Assembly (NCBI GenBank): GCA_038503065.1
Contig: JBCAMK010000016.1
Span: 434,001-498,000, forward strand
From: Paragyromitra xinjiangensis
Taxonomy: Eukaryota; Ascomycota; Pezizomycetes; Pezizales; Discinaceae
Direction of reading: 5' to 3'
Length of the DNA stretch: 64,000 nt
Positions 36,191 through 47,900 of this stretch are shown here, in pieces. Position numbers and translations under genes: made by a program. Position 1 is the stretch's first letter. Each line of letters begins with the position of its first letter. Under the pieces are notes generated by a model. The model was not told where the DNA came from, did not search any database, and saw only the letters and a list, made by a program, of their open reading frames with translations.

Positions 36191-37305
36191 CTATGGTGTA
36201 CAGACCTCATTCAAAGCTTTCGCATCCATAACTGCACTCCTCTTTGCTGCAATATATCGATGCCTAACAGCCTGTCTCCCCACTAACGCCGCTGGAGCGC
36301 TTGGAGTGACGGTCCCTGATGGAGCTGTGGATTCCTCATCTGACGAGTCTGACGAATCTGAAGACGAAGATTTTCGCTTCTTTCTTTTTTCTGCCTTCCG
36401 AGCTTCCTTTTCTCGTTTCTCATGCTCTCTTCGGGCTTTCCGCCCTTCGCGAGTTTCGCCGTTTTTAGACTTTTTGCTCATTTTCGGGACTTTCTTATCG
36501 TCGTTCTTATCTTTGGTGGCCTTTTCGGCATCATCATCGCCGGTTCGCTTCCGCTTCTTAGATGACGATCTTGAGTCTATTTCCTCGCTAAGTGCAGGAG
36601 TAGCAGATGCCGATTTAGTCGATGATCTATCACGCTTAGATTTCTTTTCTTTCTTCTCCTTTTTGACCTTTACCGCGGATGATTCATCCAAAGGAATAGT
36701 TGTATCTTCATCACCATCCTCCTCTTTCTTAACTTTCTTCTCCCCCTCAATCCTCTTCATCAACGTCTCAATATCACTAGACACATACGTCTCCCCCCTC
36801 ACAAACCGCATTCCATACCTCTCTCCAACAATCACCTCCCTCCTCATCCTCTCTCTACTCTCCACCTCCTTCCCGATCGTTTCTTCATCCTTCCCATTCA
36901 ACCGCCCCAGTAAATCCTGTAGTCCATCTAAACCAACGCATTCATCTTCGCGCGCCCGCTTATTGCAGCCAATACCGAGATTATCGTCTTTAAGGACAAT
37001 CTTCACACCCGCCTGGGACGCCGCAGTGATGTGACCAGATTGATGGTAGAGACTGGTAGTGTCGCCAAGGGTGCTACCGGGGGTCCACCCAAGCGTTGTC
37101 AAGATGCGGTGGCCAAAACGGTTCGTAGAGTTGGACCAGGCGGTATTACGTGGATCGTGGGAGATTTTGGTTCGGCTGGGAAAAATTGTCAGTTAAGCTC
37201 GCACACAAGACCTCTGCCCGTCCACCTTCACCAGCATTTCGTGTAAGTAGACAAAAGGAGGTAATTGAGGGGTAGAACATACTTGCGGGGGCCAGCGAGA
37301 CCCAT
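36191..37305 (-). CDS. pxr1: PXR1/PinX1-type G-patch protein
   Basis: Nucleolar G-patch protein that in yeast (Gno1/Pxr1) stimulates the Prp43 helicase in ribosomal RNA and snoRNA processing. Its animal counterpart PinX1 also inhibits telomerase. Exons 37305-37283 (only 23 nt) and 37175-36191, joined over a 107-nt intron, give 335 residues. The N-terminus after splicing reads MGLAGPRNRTKISHDPRNT, the family's characteristic start, which fixes the tiny first exon. The G-patch follows (FGHRILTTLGWTPGSTLG ... NLGIGC). The C-terminal half is a Lys/Glu/Ser-rich, disordered tail with many nuclear-localisation-type Lys/Arg clusters, as in homologues. It lies upstream of and in the same direction as the UBX gene, about 1 kb apart. 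Confidence 0.93.
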
Positions 37306-38076
37306 CGCGACACACCAGCTGGTTGGTAATTAAATGAGTGGAAAAGACGGTGGTAAATCGTAATGTGCAACAAGCGAAAACGGTACTCAAGTTCGAGATT
37401 TTTTTTCGTGGGGTCGAGGCGCTGCATCTGGTGAGACAAAGCTAGGGGCTAGGGTTATTGGCTCTTGGCATGGAAAATGTGCGAGTGAGCAGGCGTGACT
37501 TGCGGCATAAAACAGTAGAATGAGCTGCGTCCTCCCTCATCCATCAACATCACTCACCGATATCAGTCACCAACATCACTCATCATCACCCATCGAGAAT
37601 ATTCAAACCACCAAGGCTTCATCAAAGATTCATCTACTAATTTCTTTAAGATACCTATCCACTTCATCACATTCAGTCGCCTGCAGAACCCGACAACCAG
37701 AAATAATCGAACTACATCTCATTGTTCATGATCACTAGAACAGACCCACTGTCATTGGCACAGGCGAATCCACCCGAAAACTACTATTCAAGAAGTTCCG
37801 ACATCGACCCAATGAGGGGGAAACAGTATTCCAGTGAGACCCACAAATTATTACAGCCACCGTCTATAGCATGTAGCAACTCTACAAGCCAAGTTTACCC
37901 ATGCCTTACAAGACTAACCAATATCGTCACAAGTAAGAGCTGCCACTAACTCTTTATGAAAGGTCACTCATCTCCAGTCCACACTGAAGTTCAAGTTATT
38001 TATTCTTCTACGATTCAAGCCAGCCCGCAGATATTTCCAAAAGAAACAGAGCAGATAGGTAGCACCTCAATCCTCA
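37306..38076. other. Intergenic region
   Basis: Promoter region of the PXR1 gene and further non-coding sequence. Nothing recognised. Confidence 0.45.
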
Positions 38077-39050
38077 ATGGGATCATACCACAACGATCCG
38101 GACCATTTTATCCAACGTTACGCTCACTTTAAACCACGACTACATCTACAGCGCCATTCGAAATTATACTCTGGCCTCTTTAAACCTCTCTCAGAGGCAA
38201 AAGCTAAGCAAATGATGTTATTGCTTCAAATCTGTCAATGTTTAGGCATACCCGGGTATCAAACGACCCATACTAGTGTCCAAATTGTTAGCCGAAGTAC
38301 CCAAACAGACCTATTTAGTGACGCAGGTAGTCCGCCCTATAAGGATAACCCAGCTCTGGTATTCCCGGCAAAATCTGCTAACATCGTATTTCACAATAGA
38401 CAATGGAAGGGAGATCCATGCAGGTTGCCTCTAATTTCCATAGGAAGTGTATGGTAGACCCTAAGCTCTAGCTAAAAATGTTCAAACTCACGCCAAGAAT
38501 GCATCCCTAACCGTATTATCTAGTGAAATTCGGTTTGGTGCTAGTACAAAGAAAGTAAATGCTAGCCCTAAGGCGGTTTAAACTGACCGTTTTTCTCGCC
38601 TTTTACCTATATAAGCCCCTTCTAGCGCCAAACCAAATTTCATCAGATTATACGTTACAGTTCATCACGTCCCAATCCGTTATTTAGCAGGGACAGAGCA
38701 GATACTAGTCATCACAATCCACAACCCGCATCCCATCAGCCAACTAATGCTAGACGAAAACTAGCACGAGAGCAGCTTCTAAATGCTCGAGCATCCATAC
38801 CAGGGTGAGCCACTTTCCTCAGGGAGGAGAACTCAATCATCAGGTGTTAGATCTGGGTTCAAGCTGGGTAGTTTTGATCGAATTACGATCAACATCTCAC
38901 GCAGATTTGCTAGGACTGACGCGCTCCAGCCCCATTGTCATAATTATCACGGGAGGCATTACTCAGCCCCACACCTCACTATAGATGAACCCCTAGGCTC
39001 GAGCTTCATGTTCTCAATCATCAATCTACATATAATTCTCTATTAGGCTT
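38077..39050 (+). pseudogene. Weak relic of a coding sequence, possibly retrotransposon ORF1
   Basis: An open frame of 126 codons (38077-38457) is followed by a stretch with protein-like composition interrupted by stops. About 38646-38761 reads RLYVTVHHVPIRYLAG and then LVITIHNPHPISQLMLDEN before a TAG. Near 38930 a Cys/His-containing segment (PHCHNYHGRHYS) is faintly like a zinc knuckle. The order (RNA-binding-like block, then knuckle) recalls the first ORF of fungal LINE elements, but no reverse transcriptase was found nearby. This is inference from appearance only. Confidence 0.25.
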
Positions 39051-40915
39051 CTCGTCCGACCATTCATGCTTTATCCCAAGGTCATATCGAGAAAGCCCTC
39101 ATGATGACGCATTCATCACTACTTTATTTACGCTTCATTACAAGTGGGCCACAACCATCCTGACATTGTCAGAGAGTTCTGCCACCAAAACGTCCCTTGA
39201 CACTAGTACTCGAGCGTGTTCACAGGTGCCCAACTCCACCCAATTCCAAACTAGTACCAGCTACATGATCAATCACTCCAAATCAAGCTTTTAATGAGAT
39301 CAGCCCATGAATGAAGCTCCGCGATTGCATAAAAAGAACACCCAGAACTATTTTTACTCTCTGCAAGGAATATAAAGCTGACATATACCAGCTCGGCCCT
39401 CCATAGAAGTAAATCGCCAGGCTCTCTGCCCTCACAATGACTAGGGCAAATTTCACAAGCTAGACACTGGTTATAACTCTTCCAGACTCGAAGTTAATGG
39501 CAAGAGTTTTCTGTTAATCATGAGAAGATAACAACTTTTGTGATGACTGTAGAATATTGGATAGGTTAACCACTTTTTAGCATAAAATAGTAGATAAGCA
39601 GTCGAGAGATTCTTAGACCATTATACTCCCGAAACTACTCAGGTGCCTACCTCAAACTACATGCATCTACCCGCCAACAAGCCATTACTGAGTATGCTTC
39701 AACGTAATTTCAAGATCCATCACGCTCAAGCGTTTGCTCGGTCGAATGAAGCTTCTGCCCCCTTTGATAGAAGGTGAAGCTGATCCGAATGACCGACTGT
39801 GATTAATTGGATGCCAATCCCCAATGCAGAACCGTATTAATCATGTAACCAACTTCGGAGAACCCCGCCAACAACTGGTATTTTTGCAGGATGGTGATGT
39901 ATCAAGACAATAACCAAGAACTGAGACCAGAAGACGTAGTGAATTGACTTTCCAGAGTGCAGCCAAGCCCATCAATTGTATTACTTTGTTCCCTCCTTTC
40001 TCGAAATAGCTAGGACCTACCAGAGAAGTCCCTAGACTGATATTTGAATAAATTCTGCATGATCAGCAGCGTTGAGCAGCCACAGGGTTCGCAGAAGTAA
40101 TTGACGTATTGTCGATAAACCGAGAGAGAGCCTCGCACGCTTATAGGTATCTTTAATGATACCAGTAATTCTGATGCTTCAAAAAGATGAAAATAAAATA
40201 AGATGAACGTATTTGATGGAGTGATGAAAACGATCTTCAGACATCAATGGGATTGTAGTTGAAATTGGGATGATGTCCGTTATCAGGTACCCTTTTATCC
40301 CAGCACCCACCGTGCAGAAAATGTGGGATAAGCCATGTGATCTTGTGCCGTTGAATGGTTTTGTTTTGCAGTTGTTTTGTTTACAAAACAAAGCGTTTTG
40401 TCATTCAAGGATGGTCGTTGCCTAGGAGCCAACCAACCACGAAGGATCCTCCCCACCTTGTCTCACTTCTCTCGGCCCCGTGTCCTCTCACGGGCCGTTC
40501 GACTTGCACGGAATAATGCTATCTGTCGGTGGTTACCCGGGCTTACCGGTCAGCCCCCCAGCAACCTCCCGTTTCAGAATGTGGAACTTTATTTTGTTGA
40601 CGAGGAGACACAACGGACCGACCACACCGAAACAACCCCTCTCTCTTTCCGTCCATGTAACCCTCCAGCTTTCCTCGTGCATAGCTTCCTTTCCCCTGCA
40701 TTGATAATAACAAAAAAGTAATCCTGTCTGAGAGAGAGAGACACTCCTTTTCTTTACTTCCTGTACGCTGGGAACTTGATAGCAAGGGGTTCCAAGAACT
40801 ACTACTACGTACTACATACTACATACTACCACAGACCTCCTCCGCAGGGAAACGAACTCTTCAACTAACCACCCTCCCTTTCATCCCATTGGTGTGCTCT
40901 CGAAACAACAAAGAC
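39051..40915. other. Intergenic region and kinase leader
   Basis: No gene recognised. The last ~200 bases are the promoter and leader of the kinase gene, with a GA tract near 40729-40741 and a TACTAC-type microsatellite at about 40800-40830. Confidence 0.45.
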
Positions 40916-43626
40916 ATGCAACGCTATAACACGCAAAGTAATAGAGATGCTAGCTCGGGCGAGGGGTATGTAGCCAGCAATGAACTGGTTGATCCGGAAT
41001 CACTTTACACTAAGCAGAACCAGATCGGTAAGTTCCTTTCTCTTTCCCCTGTCACCTTGCAATATCCCACTAACGCTTGTCATTAGGGGGAGGCAGTTTC
41101 GGAAAGGTCTACAAGGGGTAAATACAACTCCAACCCAGTCGTCACTGCTATCTAAGGAGGGATTGAGAGAAAGTACGATAAGGGTGCAAGAGAGCTTACG
41201 TGGTGAGGACGTGTGGGTTGGAATGAAACAGCGTCGATAAACGAACCGGTCAAGCAGTAGCCATCAAGGTCATCGATGTCGAAAATGCAGAAGATGAGGT
41301 TGACGACATCATCCAGGAGATCAATATCCTATCCGAGCTCCATTCACCCTTCGTTACCAAATACTACGGTTCATACTTAAAGGGCTCAGATCTATGGATC
41401 ATCATGGAGTTTTGCTCGGGTGGGAGCTGTGGGGATTTGATGAAGCCTGGTGTCATTGCGGAGGAGTACATCACCATCATTATCAGGGAACTGTTGATGG
41501 GGCTGGAGTATTTGCATAGTGATAACAAGTTGCATCGAGACATCAAAGGTACACCATCTTTTATTTGACTCCGCAGGAAACTGTGCTAATCTTACTCTTG
41601 GGTAATAGCTGCAAACGTCCTCCTGGGTTCGAACGGCCAGGTTAAACTTGCAGATTTTGGTGTGTCTGGACAGCTCACAGCTACCATGACTAAGAAGAAC
41701 ACTTTTGTCGGTACACCGTTTTGGATGGCTCCAGAAGTCATCAAGCAATCCGGCTACGATCAGAAAGCAGACATTTGGTCGTTAGGTATCACTGCCATAG
41801 AACTCGCTCTTGGAGAACCTCCTTATTCGGACATTCACCCTATGAAAGTTCTGTTCTTGATTCCAAAGAATCCTCCTCCAACTCTTGAAGGAAATTTCTC
41901 AGATAAATTCAGAGAATTCGTACAGCTATGTCTTCAGAGGGATCCCAGAGACCGCCCAACAGCAAAAGAACTCCTGAAACACCCTTTCGTAAAGAAGGCG
42001 AAGCGAACTACCTACCTTACTGAATTAATTGAACGCCACGAGCGTTGGGTCATCGAGAATGGAAACAAGAACAAAGGTCACGATGATGATGCCAGTTCCA
42101 AAGCATCGGATAGCATGGATAGCAGAACGACAGATGACTCAGACGCAGAAAGTGATCTGTGGGATTTTGGAACTATCAGACCTGTTGGTGGGAGAAGCGG
42201 AGATGGTGGCGCTGGCCTAAAAAGCCTGTCCGCCGCTGCTGCGAATATGCGATACGTTGCGCAGAGCATCGATCAAGATTATAGTGATGGAACCGGCTCA
42301 AAAATCAGCCGGATCGTACAGTCGCCGCAAGTTCCCAGAGCAGTGCCTCCCGTTCCTTCGCATATTTCCTCTCATATTCCCTCCCACAATAATAGGAACC
42401 CGTCACCAACTCGACAAGAACTACCACCTGCTGCTCCACCGCATGCACCTGGAAGAGACTCTGGATATGCTTCTTCGGGTACAGTGAGGGGACTAGGTAA
42501 ACCTCCTGCATATAAGTCGATCACACCTCCACGGGAGCCACAGCTACAACAAAACCCACCCATCTCTCCATACAAACCTCAGCCAGTATTCCAGCCGCAA
42601 CATGTACAATCCCAACCCAGTTCACCCGGGAGGTCAAAATTCAATCAAATCCAGAGCCCTCACCATCGGAGAGTAAGCAGTGCGAGCGAACACGATGCGC
42701 AGCTTCAACAAGAACTCTCTCAAGATATGAGCTGGATGAAATTAGCAAACTCAGGCCCAATCAATAGAGACATCACCCCGAGAGGCCCTCCTATTCCATT
42801 TTCATTATCGACAAAGGGGGTCGTCAGTGACGGTAGAATCGAAGTAGAATTGAACTCCGGGTTATCAACACCAGGCAGTTCCTTCGGTGAACCCAGATCC
42901 GCATTTTCTCAGCCCCATATGGCGAGACAGAGCTCCAACGACATCGCCCAAGAGCAGATGAGGAGGCAACAGCAACAGCAACAGCAACACCAGATAGTTC
43001 ATAAACCATCAGCGCTAGGCCCACCTCCAGGGCTTCACCATCCGCGGAGCCAGCAGCAACTTCGACAAGGGCCGCCACTACCACCGTCCCACAACCACGT
43101 CAACAACAATAGCCATCACCAGCTCCCGCAGCTCCCGCAGCCGCAACTCCCACAGCCACAGCAGCCTCCACATCCTCCACAGCTTCCACCGCAGCCAGAT
43201 CCACGACGCATGTCACAGCAGTCCCTCAAAACCACCACTCCTGAGCCACCTGAACTCACCGCCCTTGACGGCGTCATCCTCCCTGCTCTTGAAGCTGCTC
43301 TACAAAGACGGACTTACCACCTTCAGATGGCGATCCGGAAAGCCCAGCAGTCGTCATCAGTCAGCGCGCAACAGAAAGCACAAGAGACGGCGAAAGCCCA
43401 TGACCGCCTCAAGAAGTTGGTTTACAAGGCGGCCAGCATATTCAGGGATATCGAGCAAAGTGATAGTATACAGCCAGTTGGTATGGGAGGTGAGGTTAAT
43501 GGGTTTCTGGAGGGATTCCTCGAAGAAGTGCTTGTGAGAGTCGAGGCGGAAGATGATGATGGAATGGGGAGCCCAGAGGTGAGGAGGAGGAGGGAAGAAG
43601 AGGGCAGAGGTAGTAGTGCATGGTGA
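40916..43626 (+). CDS. Ste20-like (GCK family) serine/threonine kinase
   Basis: Germinal-centre-type kinase, a regulator of polarity, septation or cell-wall growth in fungi (relatives of yeast Kic1/Sps1 and Neurospora POD-6/MST-1). Exons 40916-41027, 41087-41117, 41232-41548 and 41609-43626 give 825 residues. The glycine-rich loop [11 protein letters not shown] is encoded by the 31-nt second exon. The catalytic lysine is K60 (AVAIKVID), HRDIKAAN has D151, DFG starts at D169, and [10 protein letters not shown] precedes the substrate-binding region. The catalytic domain ends near residue 285. The remainder is a disordered tail rich in Pro, Gln, His and Ser with a poly-Gln run. It closes with a helical segment ([17 protein letters not shown]) of about 80 residues that may mediate dimerisation or partner binding. 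All catalytic residues are present. The exact subfamily was not resolved. Confidence 0.93.
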
Positions 43627-44296
43627 TGGTTTAGTAGCCTAGGAGCTTCACGATACCTATGATTAACTATTCTTGTTTTTTTTGAGTGGGTATGGAATGC
43701 GTTTTTGTTTTTTATTTTTTAGCGCGCTATGAGGGGCAGGATGGGGTATACCATGGGAGGACTTATTTTTTCGTTTATCGTTATTACAAGTTGCTTGCCT
43801 ATTCCCTGTACTAGTTTTTCTCGCTGTATCCTTTTTTTAAAACCCGCCCCGTTCTACGTGTGGGGCGTGTGTTGTTCTATACTTGAGTGATGATACATGA
43901 TCGAAGGAATAGGGGGTATTTTTGACGGGAGCTAGAGAAATTGTAACACCTTTTCTCATCACATGGGTGATTGGGATGGTAAAGCGGTGGGTTATCTGTG
44001 GGTAAAGGGGCGTTTTCTGTGTTGATATTGGAAATTGAGGTGGGGTGGGGGAGTACGATACTGTTTGGGGAATGATACTGATTGCTACTTGCCTCGTGGT
44101 GTTGGTTCCATATGATGTTGAGAGTGACTATATGCGTAAGATTGGTGAATTGCGACCCTCCGCCTAGGAAGTTTCCAAGGCTTTGGGTCACGAACCAACC
44201 AGAGGCCATCTCATCCCTCATCACCACCCTCAAGCCTTCACTCTACAATCTCATCTCCTCGTCTCATCCCAAAAAAAAACTATCACGACCATCATC
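43627..44296. other. Intergenic region
   Basis: Kinase 3' region, T-rich, then the promoter of the small coiled-coil gene. No supported gene. Confidence 0.5.
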
Positions 44297-44927
44297 ATGC
44301 CGCCGAAGAAATCCCTACTTTCTGCCCCTCCTACTACCAAGCAGAAAAAATTCAAACCACCATTTCTTGTCCCCCCTCCTCCTCCAGCTTCCCCATCATC
44401 GGCTGGTGACTCCCAACCGTCCCAATCACAACAGGGAGATGAGGATATCACAACATTGGGACAGATACTCGAGAGTATGATGAAAGTCGTGCGTGTCTCC
44501 CACCATAAATGGGGAAGTGTGATAAGAGCTAAAAGACCATACACAAAATAGTCCAAAGACCGTCGTACACGCCGTCGTAAGGATATCGAAGGAGCTTACA
44601 ACAATGAGCTAGCCAGGGTGGAGGAAAAAGCACGGAAATGGGTAGAGGCATCGAGAGTTAAGGAGTATGATATCCTTTATTCTGCTTCTCCTCCCATACA
44701 CTCTTTCTCACTACCACTCTTCCTATCTTAAACAGTGCTAAACGGAAAACAGAAACCGCCGCCAGCTCGCAACATTGACAAAGCTGAGGACGTTGCTGGC
44801 AAAGAAGAAGGAAATTGAGAATGATATCCTTGCCGCGATCGAAGCTATGGAGGGGGCTTGTGAGGCATTTGGAGAGGTGTTGAGGAGGGATGTCGATATT
44901 GGACTGCAGGTGATGGGAGAGAATTGA
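44297..44927 (+). CDS. Small basic/coiled-coil protein of unknown function
   Basis: Not recognised. Exons 44297-44488, 44552-44664 and 44753-44927 give 159 residues. The first intron (63 nt, GTGCGT ... AAAATAG) was inferred because reading straight through meets a stop exactly at its 3' end, while the same frame after it is clearly coding. The protein has a basic start (MPPKKSLLSAPP), a Pro/Ser/Gln-rich linker with a run of Pro, then about 95 residues that look like one long helix or coiled coil (DITTLGQILESMMKV; RRKDIEGAYNNELARVEEKA; then RTLLAKKKEIENDILAAIEAM). No signal peptide or membrane segment. The same frame beyond the stop also has protein-like composition (LYDDDLGEVLLRV near 45000), so a further 3' exon is possible. 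It lies 670 bases downstream of the kinase, same strand. Confidence 0.65.
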
Positions 44928-47900
44928 ATGAGTAGTCATAAAAGATCCAGGAGCTGAAAGGGTTTATATAGGTTGGTGAGGATGACGATGGTGAGCTCTA
45001 TGATGACGACCTAGGGGAAGTATTGCTGCGAGTGATATGTTGTGCCTTCTACGAGGAGCTATTGACGGATAGTCACTCGATGTAGGTTTTAACAAAAAAT
45101 AGAATAATTGCAATTTATATTCTCAAACGGCTTACACAAAAACCGGCAATACTTGCAATCTTTAATACTAGGGCGTCCCTAAGAGCAACAACAAGTAAAA
45201 AGAAAAATGGTGTGGTGATAAGTAAGACAACCGGCTAAAACATTCCAGGGTTGGGAAGTTTTTTAAGCATGCAAAACTTCTCGAGACAGTGTCTTGGTTG
45301 GTATCATAAGCTCGAACTGGTCATACAGGCCTTTAGAACCAATTAACGCAACTATAGAAGCTATTGACTGACAGCGCCACTAGACACAACCCCGCGCATT
45401 GTTAAGCAAACGGATATGACACCTCGTCTCCTGGCTCATCCACACAGCGTTTACTCAAAATTTGTCAGCAGCCACAGAGATCGATAATCATAGAAACGAG
45501 GATCTCCGGACTATTTCCGCTTAGCGCTAACATAGTAAAAGACAACGTTTTACACGGCGACCAACACCGACACAGTGTATTCATTCGATAGGATATATTT
45601 GATTACTAGACTCCCCGCCTTAGCCCCACCACAGATATTCCCAATACTTTATTACCTATTCCCAACCATTTTGGGCACCAATAGAAAGGAGATATGATGG
45701 CACCCACCAAATTCAATCTGACACATCCAGAATATCGCCATGAAACACGAAGTAATCCAATATTCTCGGCTCGGGGATTCTTAGATCCAGAAGTGAATCG
45801 AAACATCAATGGAATCGAAAATCGACGCGTATACACCAACCAAGATGTGCCAATCAAAGACACTGGCGAATAGCGGAGGCCCCTAGGAACAAAGTCACAT
45901 AGACCCACAGGCCAGTTACCATAACAGTGGATCTCTGCTTGAAACATCTAAAGGATCAGTCATCGCCAGATCCACCAAATATCACTCGCCGTTGCGTGGC
46001 ACAATTCCTAGCCACATGTGTCTTCGGTCACCGGCTGTCACTCGCGATCCAGTACCGACTATTTAGCCCGTGAAAAGCGGACAACGATCGTTGCATGTGC
46101 CAGCTTAGCGCTCGCTGTGCCTGATACGTGCCGCCATGTTTGCAAAACAAGTGCTTAGTGAAAGCCACAACACCGTTTAGCCTCTGTTCATAACCGGCTT
46201 CGTAGGACCCTAGAACTGATTTGTTCGTGCAGTATTCACCGGAGCTAAACCAACGTGTTGTCTAATCCATTAGTATCGGAAGCACATAGATTTCTTCCAC
46301 TCATTACGTGGCTCGGTGACTTAACAGGTTGCTTACAAAAACCTTGATAAAAGCTCCACAGCTCCATAAGTCACGATGCGGGATCAACACGTCGTGGAAT
46401 CTTTAATTTGACTGGGTGACGGTGAGGATAGCAATATCCGGAGGTTGTAGTTATCCCGTTTTTTCAAAACATGGGTCGACGGAAAAATCCGAATTCAACC
46501 CGGGACATCTGCCGGTTCCAATCCGAGAACTTCCTTGGTTGATAATACCCAACGTCTCTCTTAATAGAGACTCAACGGGCCGCAAGAACTCGTTTCAGGG
46601 CTGAAATCCAGATCTTTTTTTCCCGGTGATCAATTGATCCAGTTCTGAGAAGCCAGATGTGTGGTGAAAAAAATATTTTAATCATGGCGGGAACACCTCT
46701 CCTATTTCTTTCTGGAAGGCGCGAAAGATTACATAGTCGTGTACAACGTTTGAGGCATTTTTTGGTTCCACAGGGGGATGGATATCGTACATAGATAGAT
46801 GACTTGCGCGCATACTAGGAAACATTTTTCAGACAAGGGTTAGCGTCGCGTGTCCATTTTTATGCCGGAATAATTTTAATGAATATAGCCTTATGGTAAC
46901 AATAAAATGGAGATTAGATAGAATGGGGGCTGCTTGGACGAGATTTCCGCCGTAGTTAATTTCTGGGGCCGCGCTTATCTCTTTATCTGATCATCAACCA
47001 ACACAGTGGAGCTTACCCGGCCCATGCAACTGATCCACAACTGACCCACAACCGTTGCCTAGCCCTTCGCGTTACCATGACTGAAATTCTTACCTTAATT
47101 GCCGTGCACTTAATAAATTGATGTATAGAATTTCTGTCGCTTAAAGGTTCTAGATCACATTTCTAACCAGATCCCACTTTCCTATTCTCCGATTTCCATG
47201 TGGGCCTTGACTCTGTCACCGAGTAAACCTACTTTCTGCAGGGGCATACTTCTAGGCCATCAGTCCACTGTATAGCGGTGCCGGTGAAAGTAACTAGATT
47301 TGTACCCGTAACCTAATCAAGATCTAGAAACTGGTTCATTGATAACTCTGGAAAAGGTGCCGACAGCCATCGGCTCTAAATCCATTTCAAAGATAGTTTA
47401 CAAACGATTTTTTATCCTGGGAAGCCGTAGTTTGAAACTCCGGGAACTATATTTCGGGTGACGGGTTAGTTTCGAGGGCCTAGCGTGCAATGTGCAGCGG
47501 CAGCGGGAAGATCGATCTTCGCCATTAGCACTATTCGATGGCCTCAGACCGGTCACTTTCTATCAAATTCACCTAACCCTACTTGGGATGGAACCAATAG
47601 CCCCTTGGCGGAACTACAAAGGTTCCAACTAGAACATACGCTAAGAACTTGCTAGCGGCCCACGAGTTGTCCCAAAGGTTGAGTTCTCGGTGAATAACGC
47701 ATCGCCGAGTTGAACCAGATTCACAATGGAGGTGCACGACCCCAATTCTTGGAACTCCACGAGGTGTTCGTCCCATCAAGTTTATCTGACTCAGAACCCG
47801 AGCCAAGAGTCTCGCAGGTATACCAGTTCCAAGTTTCGGGGGCTTGCTCAGTCAAGAACTGTTTCTCCGTGTAGAACGGCGACCTACAACAATAATAACC

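Noticed and set aside
36306..37034. 242-codon plus-strand frame
   Set aside because: It is the antisense shadow of the Lys/Ser-rich PXR1 tail.
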